A program made the translations under genes and the position numbers. From contig CAYYGH010000036.1 of assembly GCA_964471405.1 (NCBI GenBank), forward strand, positions 1-29,567: a stretch of DNA of 29,567 nucleotides, given 5' to 3'. Each line of letters starts with the position of its first letter. Position 1 is the first letter of the stretch. Of this stretch, positions 1 to 6,674 are shown piece after piece. The notes beneath the pieces are model-generated. The model was not told where the DNA came from. It did no database searches and was given only the letters and a program-made list of their open reading frames with translations. Source of the stretch: J084 sp964471405 (GTDB taxonomy: Bacteria; Pseudomonadota; Alphaproteobacteria; Sphingomonadales; Rhodothalassiaceae).

Positions 1-507
1 AAGGGGGACAAGGGAGATAAAGGGGATCGCGGTCCGCCTGGACCGGCAGGACCACGGGGTCCCGCAGGACCGCCCGGTCCGCCCGGTCCGCGTGGCCCAG
101 CGGGGCCAAGGGGGCCGCAAGGACCACCGGGGCCGGCCGTACAGATGCCCACGGGCACGCATTTCATCGCCCTTTTTGCGCCTCCCAGCATCCGGCAGTC
201 GGGAGTACAGCGGCCCCAAGGGGCAATCCTGAGCTATATGAGCGGCGGCCCCCGCAGCAACCATGTGGATATCGAATTCGCCACCAGCAGCAGCGGACCA
301 TGGAAGGATCTGGGACAGGGCGGAACGCTGTCTCTTACGCTCGGTCTTGCGACACCGGTTGCGAGCAGCCGCAACCTCCGCATTCCGAATGGTGGCGTGG
401 TCTGGACGCCCCAGGGTTTGACGGGCCGGGTATTCGTGCGGGCGGTGCTGAAGGATGCAAGCGGCCAGGAGCTTGCAAGAGACGTGCGCTCCTTCGTCAT
501 CCAGTAG
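1..507 (+). CDS. Collagen-like Gly-X-Y repeat protein, C-terminal part (5' end outside window)
   Basis: The reading frame is open from base 1, so the gene starts upstream of the window. The first Met (base 145) is internal. Bases 4-138 encode 15 uninterrupted Gly-X-Y triplets. They begin with charged GDK/GDR units and continue as Pro-rich GPP, GPA, GPR and GPQ units, the pattern of a bacterial collagen-like triple helix. About 120 residues follow, with many short beta-prone stretches (for example VDIEFATSSSG and GRVFVRAVLKD), ending FVIQ at a TAG stop. I do not recognise this C-terminal domain; it could be a trimerisation or adhesive head. Bacterial collagen-like proteins are usually secreted or surface-exposed, or form phage fibres. 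No phage gene is nearby, so a surface role is only inferred. A likely terminator follows directly. The repeat is certain; the function is unknown. Confidence 0.85.
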   Translation, partial: KGDKGDKGDRGPPGPAGPRGPAGPPGPPGPRGPAGPRGPQGPPGPAVQMPTGTHFIALFAPPSIRQSGVQRPQGAILSYMSGGPRSNHVDIEFATSSSGPWKDLGQGGTLSLTLGLATPVASSRNLRIPNGGVVWTPQGLTGRVFVRAVLKDASGQELARDVRSFVIQ

Positions 508-816
508 CGGCCGCAGGCAGGGCGCAGGAAGGGCACCCGCCTCTCGTCAGGCGGGCGGGGGTGCGGGTTTTTGGCGCCCGTGCCCGCGCCGGCTTTGAGA
601 GAGCCGGGGCCTTCGGGGCCATGACGAGTCCGCCTTTGCGGTGGCCGGGAACGCCATAAGGCCACGGTCTGAGCCCGGCACTCGGTGAAGGGAAATGTGC
701 TGCCATGCCGGATGCGGTTGCCGGGGGTGCTCGTCGTTGATATGGGCGAGGAGGCGCAGCCGGAACACGGCGCATTGCGCCATCGCCGATCAGGAAGACG
801 AGGCCAGGAGACCGTG
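508..816. other. Intergenic region, collagen-like gene to dapB
   Basis: About 310 bases without a supported gene. The first part holds a terminator-like hairpin. The rest is GC-rich, with short imperfect palindromes (for example GGCGCA/TGCGCC near 770-783) and no clear promoter hexamers. The dapB frame is open back to about 685, but the family's N-terminus and the Shine-Dalgarno site place the start at 817. Confidence 0.5.
533..572 (+). terminator. Rho-independent terminator after the collagen-like gene
   Basis: CCCGCCT (536-542) pairs with AGGCGGG (549-555) around a 6-base loop. An alternative longer pairing joins GCACCCGC with GCGGGGGTGC. A run of five T lies at 568-572, about 26 bases beyond the stop codon. 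Confidence 0.55.
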
Positions 817-1653
817 ATGACCGCAAGCAGCTCCGGCAATGCCCCCACCCGGCCCGAACCGCTGAAGATCGCCGTGGCCGGTGCCAAGGGACGCATGGGG
901 CGGGCGGTGCTGGCCGTGGCCGCGCAGTGCGATGATGTCAGGGTGGTTGCCGCCTCGCTCAGGCCGGCCGATCCGGATGTCGGCAAGCCTGTGCCCGGCC
1001 ACCCGCATCTGACATACGCGGGACAGGCCGAAGCCCTCTTCAGCGAGGAGGCCATCGTCATCGACTTCACCACCCCTCAGGCCACGCGCCATCATCTCGC
1101 CCTCGCCCGGGATGCCGGTCGTCCTCTCGTGATCGGCACGACCGGACTGGATGCCGAAGACGAGCAGTACCTTGCAGCCGCCGCCACCGCCGTTCCGGTC
1201 CTGCGCGCCGCCAATTTCTCGATGGGGGTGACCCTGCTGGGACATCTGCTGCGCACAGCAGCCCGGGCTCTGGGGTCACGGGCGGAGATCGAGATCCTGG
1301 ACATCCACCACGGTGCCAAGCGGGACGCCCCTTCCGGAACCGCGCTCGCGCTCGCCCGCGCCGCGGCCGAAGCCCGCGGGCAGGAACCGGAAGCGGTGAT
1401 CACGGGCCCGCGCTGGGGCCTAGGCGAGGGCCGTGCCGGCCGGGAAATCGGCATTGCGGCGCTTCGAGGCGGCGATGTCGTCGGCGAGCACACGGCCTTC
1501 CTGCTGATGCCCGGAGAGCGCCTTGAGCTTACCCACCGCGCCGGTGACCGAGGCATCTTCGCCCGCGGTGCCATCGCGGCCGCGCGCTGGCTTGCCGGCC
1601 GCCCGCCGGGCCTTTACGACATGGAGGATGTCCTGGGGCTGAAAACCTCCTGA
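817..1653 (+). CDS. dapB: 4-hydroxy-tetrahydrodipicolinate reductase DapB
   Basis: NAD(P)H-dependent reductase of the diaminopimelate/lysine pathway, cytosolic, supplying meso-DAP for peptidoglycan and lysine for protein. The 278-residue product has the N-terminal dinucleotide-binding motif GAKGRMG (residues 22-28), the IDFTTP segment, a TTGLD segment, and the family signature HHGAKRDAPSGTA, which holds the catalytic His and Lys. Length fits the family (about 270). I chose the ATG at 817 because AGGAG at 806-810 lies 6 bases upstream; a GTG directly before it (814) is possible. The gene appears monocistronic. A long hairpin lies 47 bases after the stop. Confidence 0.95.
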   Translation: MTASSSGNAPTRPEPLKIAVAGAKGRMGRAVLAVAAQCDDVRVVAASLRPADPDVGKPVPGHPHLTYAGQAEALFSEEAIVIDFTTPQATRHHLALARDAGRPLVIGTTGLDAEDEQYLAAAATAVPVLRAANFSMGVTLLGHLLRTAARALGSRAEIEILDIHHGAKRDAPSGTALALARAAAEARGQEPEAVITGPRWGLGEGRAGREIGIAALRGGDVVGEHTAFLLMPGERLELTHRAGDRGIFARGAIAAARWLAGRPPGLYDMEDVLGLKTS

Positions 1654-2045
1654 CGAACCGATGCACAGCGCTTGCCACGCCGGAAACCGGGACAAGGCGT
1701 GCCAGGCAAAGGCTTCTCTTTCCTTTCCTGGCAGGTCCGACCGGCCGGCTGCTCTTCCTTCAAAGAAAAACCGTCACCCAATCCGCATCGCCGGCCTCCT
1801 GATCTCCCCTTATTGCGCGGCTAGCTGGACAAATGGCGATCCGGGATTTCGGCAGCGGCATGCCTCATGCTCCCTTCCTCATGATCCCAAGGCGAGCGCC
1901 CCGCATTTCCTGTCCTCGGGAAGCCCACCTTTTCATCCCACAGCCCATCTCCGAGCAGGCCCTCGGGCCCACCTTCCCACGACGGTCTGCCCCCGGTCGT
2001 CGGCCCCCGCGAAGATGAGCGATCCGCTGTGCCGCCCCCACGGCG
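1654..2045. other. Convergent intergenic region, dapB to NYN gene
   Basis: About 390 bases between the 3' ends of two convergent genes. Short open frames exist here (for example 1661-2071 plus) but lack a ribosome-binding site and recognisable domains, and their composition resembles chance GC-rich frames. The only structure I see is the hairpin at 1700-1733. Confidence 0.5.
1700..1733 (+). terminator. Long hairpin downstream of dapB, possible U-less terminator
   Basis: TGCCAGG (1700-1706) pairs with CCTGGCA (1727-1733), and AAAGG (1708-1712) with CCTTT (1722-1726), giving 12 base pairs with a single bulged C. No T-run follows, so the terminator role is inferred from its position after dapB. 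Confidence 0.35.
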
Positions 2046-2708
2046 TCAAGGATCATATTCGACCGGCCTGACGATCACCCGGCCTTGGCCGTCACACAGC
2101 CGCGCGGGCAGAAGACTCTTTTCCACCGTCTTTGGAGTCAGCCGACGTTTCTGGTGGGCATAGCGGAGGATCTCCTTGGAATGGGACCGGTGAGGAGGTG
2201 CAACGCTGATCAGCCGCTTGCCCGGAAAGGCAGTGTGGAAAAGTCGGGCAAGGCTGGCGAAATCGCTGTCACCGGTGAGAAGATAGACGTGGTCAACACG
2301 GCCGAGATGGGCGTCGTGAAGAATCTGGAGAGCAAGCGTCACATCGCTTTCTTTCTCCTCGTGGCTTTGCCACTCATGCCCGCAGGAGTAACAGCAGCTT
2401 CTGGGGCGGGCCTTGAAATGTCCCAAGTAACACTCTACGCCACGCGCCTGCAGGGCCGCGACATATGTCCGATGACGGGTAATCTTGGCTGCGTCCTGCA
2501 AGTGGATGGGATAGGCAGAACAGTAGACCACCCGGACAAGCCTCTCCCGCCTGCGGTTGATAAGCCGTTCCCCGACAGCCCACAGATCCAGCCACTTGAG
2601 ATGATTGCACTTCAGGTCACAGAGTGCATGATAGAGATTGAAACCATCTATATAGAAACCCGCCCGGCGCTTGAACCGGCCATGAAGAATTTCAAAAATG
2701 CGGTTCAT
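2046..2708 (-). CDS. NYN (PIN-like) domain protein, putative ribonuclease
   Basis: The 220-residue protein has the NYN/LabA-like fold signatures: FYIDGFNLYH near the N-terminus (Asp21), ESDVTLAL in the middle (Glu120, Asp122), and LLTGDSDF (Asp147, Asp149). These acidic residues form the metal-binding nuclease centre in the family, so metal-dependent RNA cleavage is the expected activity. Between the first two motifs lies a Cys/His cluster (CCYSCGHEW, residues 105-113) that could bind zinc. The basic C-terminal part could bind RNA. The start is the ATG at 2708. Its Shine-Dalgarno is weak: AGGGGG lies about 11 bases upstream and a G-run abuts the codon. The gene stands alone, with a promoter-like element, a dyad and a terminator-like hairpin upstream. 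Substrate unknown. Confidence 0.85.
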   Translation of the reverse strand: MNRIFEILHGRFKRRAGFYIDGFNLYHALCDLKCNHLKWLDLWAVGERLINRRRERLVRVVYCSAYPIHLQDAAKITRHRTYVAALQARGVECYLGHFKARPRSCCYSCGHEWQSHEEKESDVTLALQILHDAHLGRVDHVYLLTGDSDFASLARLFHTAFPGKRLISVAPPHRSHSKEILRYAHQKRRLTPKTVEKSLLPARLCDGQGRVIVRPVEYDP

Positions 2709-2744
2709 CCCCCAGTGTGCCCCCTACACACCTGAAAGAAAATG

Positions 2745-2768
2745 CCCCACGGGCCGAAACCCGTGGGG
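2745..2768 (-). terminator. Terminator-like hairpin in the NYN gene leader (attenuator candidate)
   Basis: CCCCACGGG (2745-2753) and CCCGTGGGG (2760-2768) form a perfect 9-bp stem with a 6-base loop. Read on the minus strand it is followed by ATTTTCTTTC, a usable U-tract. It lies only 37 bases before the NYN start codon and downstream of a promoter-like element. It could end the DUF2244 transcript or attenuate the NYN gene. Confidence 0.6.
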
Positions 2769-2770
2769 GG

Positions 2771-2792
2771 CTGACAGGAAATACACTGTCAG
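2771..2792. repeat. Operator-like inverted repeat upstream of the NYN gene
   Basis: CTGACAG (2771-2777) and CTGTCAG (2786-2792) are perfect inverted 7-mers separated by 8 bases. The site lies between the candidate -10 (2817-2822) and the terminator hairpin. It may be a repressor-binding dyad or an RNA stem in the leader. Confidence 0.45.
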
Positions 2793-2816
2793 CGTGGCTC
2801 ACTATCTGACTAATCG

Positions 2817-2835
2817 ATTATAGCTTTGATGTCAA
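2817..2835 (-). promoter_or_regulatory. Candidate sigma70-type promoter elements for the NYN gene
   Basis: On the minus strand TATAAT (2822-2817) is a perfect -10 hexamer in GC-rich DNA. A perfect TTGACA (2835-2830) lies only 7 bases upstream, too close to act as its -35, so the two may belong to different promoters or one may be chance. Transcription from the TATAAT would begin near 2810. Confidence 0.4.
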
Positions 2836-2848
2836 GCTTGTATGCCCT

Positions 2849-2886
2849 CCGCGCCTCCTCTCCTGCGTCCCAGGGGGGAGGCGCGG
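2849..2886 (-). terminator. Hairpin after the DUF2244 gene
   Basis: CCGCGCCTCC (2849-2858) pairs perfectly with GGAGGCGCGG (2877-2886) across an 18-base loop, 16 bases beyond the DUF2244 stop on the minus strand. There is no T-run, so termination is inferred from position. Confidence 0.4.
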
Positions 2887-2902
2887 CTTGATTGCCCCAT
2901 CC

Positions 2903-3442
2903 TCACCGAAACCGCGCGAGTGCCCGGCGAAGCTCGCTGGCAAGGGCGGGAAGCTCATCCGGCGGCAACAGACGCCCCAGCGCCACCCGGCGCGCGCGGT
3001 GACGCAGAAAGAGGGACGGCCGACCGGCGGGATCGCGGCACAGCTCCACCTGCGTCCAGGCCCGGGGCAGTCTTTCGCGATGAATGCGCCTCGGCGGACT
3101 TGCCCGAACGAGCTCGATCTCACACGGGCCCATCCTGAGAAGCTCGAACCGGCGGCGCTGCCGATCGGACAGATGAAGGGCCAAAGCCAGGCCGAAACCG
3201 CTCGCCGCCACCCAGATGGCCGCCGGCCAGGCCCCCTTGAGGGTGAGATGGGCGGCAAACGCCATGAACAGCACCACCGTCCACATCATGAACTCGCGGA
3301 TACGGGCCGCATCAAGCGAGCGGTGCGGCCGCATCACGAGGCTGTAGAGCACGGCCTCGCGCGCCGGCCCCACCAGAGCCGCCTCCATCGGCGCAAGCGG
3401 CAGCCCGCCGCCCTCTTGCGCAATCGTCATCTCTTCTGCCAT
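2903..3442 (-). CDS. DUF2244 family membrane protein
   Basis: Small integral membrane protein of unknown function, about 179 residues from the chosen start. The family signature MRPHRSL precedes two closely spaced hydrophobic segments: one around MMWTVVLFMAFAAHL, the other around AAIWVAASGFGLALAL. These are followed by a charged C-terminal half (RRRFELLRMGPCEIEL) typical of the cytoplasmic domain of DUF2244. The start is uncertain. ATG at 3442 (MAEEM) is used; ATGs at 3454 and 3430 are alternatives and none has a strong Shine-Dalgarno. The gene is divergent from nth, with 85 bases between the starts. I recall DUF2244 beside nth in other alphaproteobacteria, which supports the call but not a function. 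Confidence 0.8.
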   Translation of the reverse strand: MAEEMTIAQEGGGLPLAPMEAALVGPAREAVLYSLVMRPHRSLDAARIREFMMWTVVLFMAFAAHLTLKGAWPAAIWVAASGFGLALALHLSDRQRRRFELLRMGPCEIELVRASPPRRIHRERLPRAWTQVELCRDPAGRPSLFLRHRARRVALGRLLPPDELPALASELRRALARFR

Positions 3443-3527
3443 GTCGCCGATCATACAGCGAAAGGCCGCCCCCGTCCACGGCTGCCCGGGGCCTGACGGG
3501 GAACCGGCAGGATCGGGAGACAGGGCG

Positions 3528-4283
3528 ATGGCGCCGCCACCTGAAGTCGTCGAGGAAATCTTCCGCCGCTTCGCCGAACGCAATCCGCATCCGGATACCG
3601 AGCTCAAATACACCAACCCCTATACCCTGCTGGTCGCGGTGGTGCTTTCGGCCCAGGCGACCGACAAGGGAGTCAACAAGGCCACCGAAAAGCTGTTCAA
3701 GGTCGCGGATACGCCGGAAAAGATGGTGGCGCTCGGGGTGGACGGCATCAAGCGCTACATCAATACGATCGGATTGTACAATTCGAAGGCGAAGAACATC
3801 TATGAACTCTCAAAGATCCTGATCGAGCGCTATGGCGGCCGGGTACCGGCCGATCGCGAGGCCTTGGAGTCCCTTCCCGGTGTAGGGCGCAAGACGGCGA
3901 ATGTGGTGCTCAACACGGCATTCGGCCAGGATACGATTGCGGTGGACACCCATGTATTCCGGGTCGCCCATCGCCTGGGCCTGAGTGATGGCAGGACTCC
4001 CCGTGCGGTGGAAGAGGATCTGATGCGCATCATTCCGCCCCGCTACAGGCGGCACGCGCATCACTGGCTGATCCTCCATGGGCGCTATATCTGCAAGGCC
4101 CGCCGGCCCTTGTGCGAGAAATGCTTCCTGACCGATCTGTGCCCGAGTGCCCTGCCTCTCAAACCGGCCGCGGACTCCAGGGACACCGAGCAACGGGATT
4201 CAGGCTCCGCAGGTGGACAGGCGGAAGCTCCCTCCCCTCCTGCCTCCTCTTCGCGCGCGAAGGAGCGGCGGAAGCGCCCCTAG
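3528..4283 (+). CDS. nth: Endonuclease III (DNA glycosylase/AP lyase)
   Basis: Bifunctional base-excision repair enzyme that removes oxidised pyrimidines and cuts at abasic sites. The 251-residue product contains the helix-hairpin-helix LPGVGRKTA with catalytic Lys122, the catalytic Asp140 in VDTHVFR, and four cluster cysteines at 189, 196, 199 and 205 (C-x6-C-x2-C-x5-C), the [4Fe-4S] signature of Nth. It is longer than the roughly 210-residue E. coli enzyme because of a low-complexity C-terminal tail of about 40 residues after the cluster, ending in the basic run AKERRKRP. The start at 3528 is set by GGGAG at 3515-3519, 8 bases upstream; a longer frame to 3441 lacks such support. It converges on the lipoprotein gene with 3 bases between stop codons. 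Confidence 0.95.
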   Translation: MAPPPEVVEEIFRRFAERNPHPDTELKYTNPYTLLVAVVLSAQATDKGVNKATEKLFKVADTPEKMVALGVDGIKRYINTIGLYNSKAKNIYELSKILIERYGGRVPADREALESLPGVGRKTANVVLNTAFGQDTIAVDTHVFRVAHRLGLSDGRTPRAVEEDLMRIIPPRYRRHAHHWLILHGRYICKARRPLCEKCFLTDLCPSALPLKPAADSRDTEQRDSGSAGGQAEAPSPPASSSRAKERRKRP

Positions 4284-4286
4284 CCC

Positions 4287-4925
4287 TCATTGCGGCCGGG
4301 CAGAGGTTTCCTCTCCCGCACCGCCGTTCCCGTTCCGGCTCTGCCCGCCTGCGGCGGGCCGATGCTCCTCCTCCTTCCTGCCGGAGCGACCATCCTCTGT
4401 CCCCGTTCCGGCCGGCGTTCCGGCAGAAGTCTCCGGCACGAGCCGCTTCTCGTCCGGCTCCGGCGCCAGACGCGCCCAGAGGCCCTGGGGCAGCATCCGG
4501 GCAAGGCAGCTTCTGCTGGGTATGGATCCATGGTCGGGTGCAGTGGGATCGTGAGCGGTCAGGCTTTCAAGGTGAAAACCGTCTCTGCCCTCCCGGAAGA
4601 TCATCGTCAACGCGCAGCCGGCGGCAGGATCGGGATAGAGATAGAGCTGGACGGGCCCCTCCCAGCGCACCAGATCCGGCTTGCCGAACAGGGCCGTGAC
4701 CGCCGCCGGCGTCCAGCCCAGCAGACGATCCGGATCCGGTGGAGGAGGTGGCGGTGGAGGCGGAACGGGTTTCGGCACGGGCTGCGGCTCTGCCGCCGGA
4801 GCCGGTGCCGGGGCGGGAGACGGCATGGGCGAAGGTCCGCCCGCCGTCCCGCCACAGCCGGCCAGCAGCATGGTCAAGAGAATCACGCCCACTCCGGGGC
4901 CGGAGGACAGGCGGGGCCATCTCAC
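4287..4925 (-). CDS. Proline-rich lipoprotein of unknown function
   Basis: The 212-residue protein begins with a lipoprotein signal: basic N-terminus, hydrophobic VILLTMLLAG, and the acylated Cys24 in LLAGC. Next comes an Ala/Pro-rich linker with PAPAPAP repeats and a run of nine prolines, suited to spanning periplasm or peptidoglycan. A small domain follows (GWTPAAVTALFGKPDLVRWE, then VQLYLYPDPAAGCALTM). The LFGKPDLVRWEG stretch resembles the loop of SmpA/BamE-like alphaproteobacterial lipoproteins, but the match is by eye only. The C-terminus is low-complexity and charged. The start is GTG at 4925, overlapping the TGA of the EI24 gene as GTGA. GGGAGG at 4933-4938 lies 7 bases upstream, so translation is probably coupled. 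Frames on the opposite strand here look like shadows. Confidence 0.7.
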   Translation of the reverse strand: MRWPRLSSGPGVGVILLTMLLAGCGGTAGGPSPMPSPAPAPAPAAEPQPVPKPVPPPPPPPPPDPDRLLGWTPAAVTALFGKPDLVRWEGPVQLYLYPDPAAGCALTMIFREGRDGFHLESLTAHDPTAPDHGSIPSRSCLARMLPQGLWARLAPEPDEKRLVPETSAGTPAGTGTEDGRSGRKEEEHRPAAGGQSRNGNGGAGEETSARPQ

Positions 4926-5665
4926 CGGGCCGCCTCCCGTGACAGGCCTCCCTCCTCGGCAGACCGGCCCATCAGAGCATGATAGAGATGTGTGGCAAGC
5001 GCCGCGGCGAAGACGGCACTGACCAGATTGACGAGCGGAATGGACGCAGCAGCCGCCATCACCAGACCGGCCATCCAGATCTGCGGCCGCCACCGTCGCA
5101 GAAGAACGGCCACCTGCTCGCGATCATGATGTCGCAAGGCCACGATGCCGAAGAACTCCTCACCCAGAAAATAGGCGTTGACAACCAGATAGAGAGCAAA
5201 GGGGCCGATCGCGGTAAAAAGAAGGAGAATGTAGAAGGGAATCAGCATCACATGTACGAGGAGAAGCCTTGTCCCCAGCCACAGCCCCCGCAGAACCTCA
5301 CCGAAGAATGAAGACCGCCTGTGCCCGATTGCCCGGGGATAGTGCCGCCGCTCCTCGTGCTCCACGACCTCGTCCACGAAGATCGAGAGAATGGCCGCCA
5401 TCATGGCCGGAAACACCCACCAGATGGCGATGATGGCGACAAAGGGCAGACTGATGCTCGCCGCCCAGTCGATGGCGCGATCCAGCCATGCGATGCCGCT
5501 GTCGGGAATGGCCGCGATCAGGGGTGGCAGGCCGACCGCCAGGCCCACCGTCAGCAGCGCCATGGCCGCAAGAGTCGCGATCGCCGACCGCCAGAGGAGA
5601 CGCTGAGTCTCAGGGTCCGCAAACGCGGCCATGGCCGCCCTGATCGCCCGAAAGAGTGTGCCCAT
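4922..5665 (-). CDS. EI24/CysZ-like integral membrane protein
   Basis: 247-residue polytopic inner-membrane protein. Hydrophobic segments are seen around IATLAAMALLTVGLAVGL, FVAIIAIWWVFPAMMAAIL, LLLVHVMLIPFYILLLF, and near the C-terminus (MAGLVMAAAASIPLVNLVSA). The stretch IGPFALYLVVNAYFLGEEFF followed by ALRHHDR is the conserved block of the EI24 family, which includes the sulfate permease CysZ. No cys gene is nearby, so sulfate transport should not be assumed. The ATG at 5665 is chosen because the family N-terminus (short amphipathic leader, then the first helix) begins there; the frame runs on to 5863 without support. Shine-Dalgarno weak. It is translationally coupled to the downstream lipoprotein gene through a 4-base overlap, which suggests joint function at the envelope. 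Confidence 0.8.
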   Translation of the reverse strand: MGTLFRAIRAAMAAFADPETQRLLWRSAIATLAAMALLTVGLAVGLPPLIAAIPDSGIAWLDRAIDWAASISLPFVAIIAIWWVFPAMMAAILSIFVDEVVEHEERRHYPRAIGHRRSSFFGEVLRGLWLGTRLLLVHVMLIPFYILLLFTAIGPFALYLVVNAYFLGEEFFGIVALRHHDREQVAVLLRRWRPQIWMAGLVMAAAASIPLVNLVSAVFAAALATHLYHALMGRSAEEGGLSREAAR

Positions 5666-5981
5666 CGATGAATTGTCCCGTTCTCGCTGCCGCTTTTTTC
5701 TGCTTCCCGGGCAAAACGCGAACGCGCCCGGCGCAAGGAGGCTACCAGCTTGCCCGATAAGGCGCAATTGACCGCACCGTCCAAGGAGCGGGCGGCCGGG
5801 ATGTTCCGGAAAATCCATCGCCTGATGCGAGAAATTTGTTGCAGAATATGTCTTCCTGCTCAATAGATGGGGACCGATGGAGATCGCCGGCGGGCAGGCG
5901 CACCACGGCTGTCTTCGCGTGCGGTCATGCGCACCGGCTACAGGCAGGGATGCAGACAGGAGTTAAGGGAGGGGTCAGAAG
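5666..5981. other. Divergent intergenic region (EI24 gene and oxygenase gene)
   Basis: 316 bases that must hold promoters for both divergent genes. The part at about 5825-5875 is locally AT-richer (AAATTTGTTGCAGAATATG) and is the likeliest promoter zone. I could not assign hexamers with normal spacing. No gene is supported. Confidence 0.4.
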
Positions 5982-6587
5982 ATGACGGAACCGAAAGGTG
6001 AAGTGCGGCCGATCTTTCCGCTTGGTGCGGTGGTCCGTTATGTCAATCCCGAGCATGAGGACATCTCGCTTGACGGGCTGGAGTTCGCGCCCAATTTCGG
6101 CTCGCGCACCGAATCGACCAGCCAGGACCTCAACATCCTCAAGGAACCCCGTTTCGCAAAACTGCGGGCGTTTCTGGAGGAGTGCGTGAAGGACTATCTC
6201 GATAATGTGTTCTGCTACAAGTACGAGAAGTTCGAGATCGTTCACGCCTGGGTGAACCGGGCGCCGGAAGGCGGCTTCCAGCGGATGCACACCCATGGCA
6301 ATTCGGTGGTCTCGGGTGTCTACTATCTCAAGGCCGATCCCAAGCTCTCTTCCCCCTTGGTCTTTGAAAAGCCGGAGCTTTCCACCTTCCCCTACATTGC
6401 GGTGGCCACCACCCGGCACACGATCTTCACCGCCAACCAGGCAGCCTTTCCCAGCGAGACGGGCACGGCCTATCTCTTTCCCAGCCAGCTCAGCCACGGC
6501 TATGAGATCCCCAGTCGCAGCGGCGAGCGCATCTCGCTGGCCTTCAATGTCATGCTCACCGGCATCGGGCTGTTCTATCGCCTGTGA
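5982..6587 (+). CDS. Putative 2OG-Fe(II) oxygenase (TIGR02466-type)
   Basis: 201-residue protein with the double-stranded beta-helix pattern of the 2OG-FeII_Oxy_5 / TIGR02466 family. It has VNRAPEGGFQRMHTHGN with His103 and His105, SGVYYLKADP, and the distal LSHGYEIPSRSGERISLAFN with His172 and Arg183. In this family the histidines are the presumed iron ligands and the Arg binds the 2-oxoglutarate carboxylate. The substrate is unknown. Start ATG at 5982 is well supported by AAGGGAGGGG at 5965-5974. The gene is single, between divergent and convergent neighbours, so context gives no substrate hint. Length is normal for the family. Confidence 0.85.
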   Translation: MTEPKGEVRPIFPLGAVVRYVNPEHEDISLDGLEFAPNFGSRTESTSQDLNILKEPRFAKLRAFLEECVKDYLDNVFCYKYEKFEIVHAWVNRAPEGGFQRMHTHGNSVVSGVYYLKADPKLSSPLVFEKPELSTFPYIAVATTRHTIFTANQAAFPSETGTAYLFPSQLSHGYEIPSRSGERISLAFNVMLTGIGLFYRL

Positions 6588-6626
6588 GTTGATGCCCTTG
6601 GGGCGCCATCATCCGGAACGCAGAAA

Positions 6627-6652
6627 CGCACCGTCCAGAATGCCGCGGTGCG
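6627..6652 (-). terminator. Hairpin between convergent genes
   Basis: CGCACCG (6627-6633) and CGGTGCG (6646-6652) form a 7-bp stem with a 12-base loop between the oxygenase stop and the rlmI stop. On the minus strand TTTCTGCG follows, a weak U-tract, so it best serves rlmI. Confidence 0.4.
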
Positions 6653-6674
6653 CCCGTCGAGGATGAAGACGGAA

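Noticed and set aside
1661..2071. A 136-codon frame between dapB and the NYN gene
   Set aside because: No ribosome-binding site, no recognisable domain, and it overlaps the hairpin after dapB.
2811..2840. TTGACA and TATAAT as one consensus promoter
   Set aside because: Only 7 bases separate them, too few for a -35/-10 pair, so I list them as separate candidate elements.
4290..4982. Gly- and Arg-rich plus-strand frames opposite the lipoprotein
   Set aside because: They come from reading the proline tract in reverse. The minus-strand frame has a lipobox, a Shine-Dalgarno and coupling to the upstream gene.
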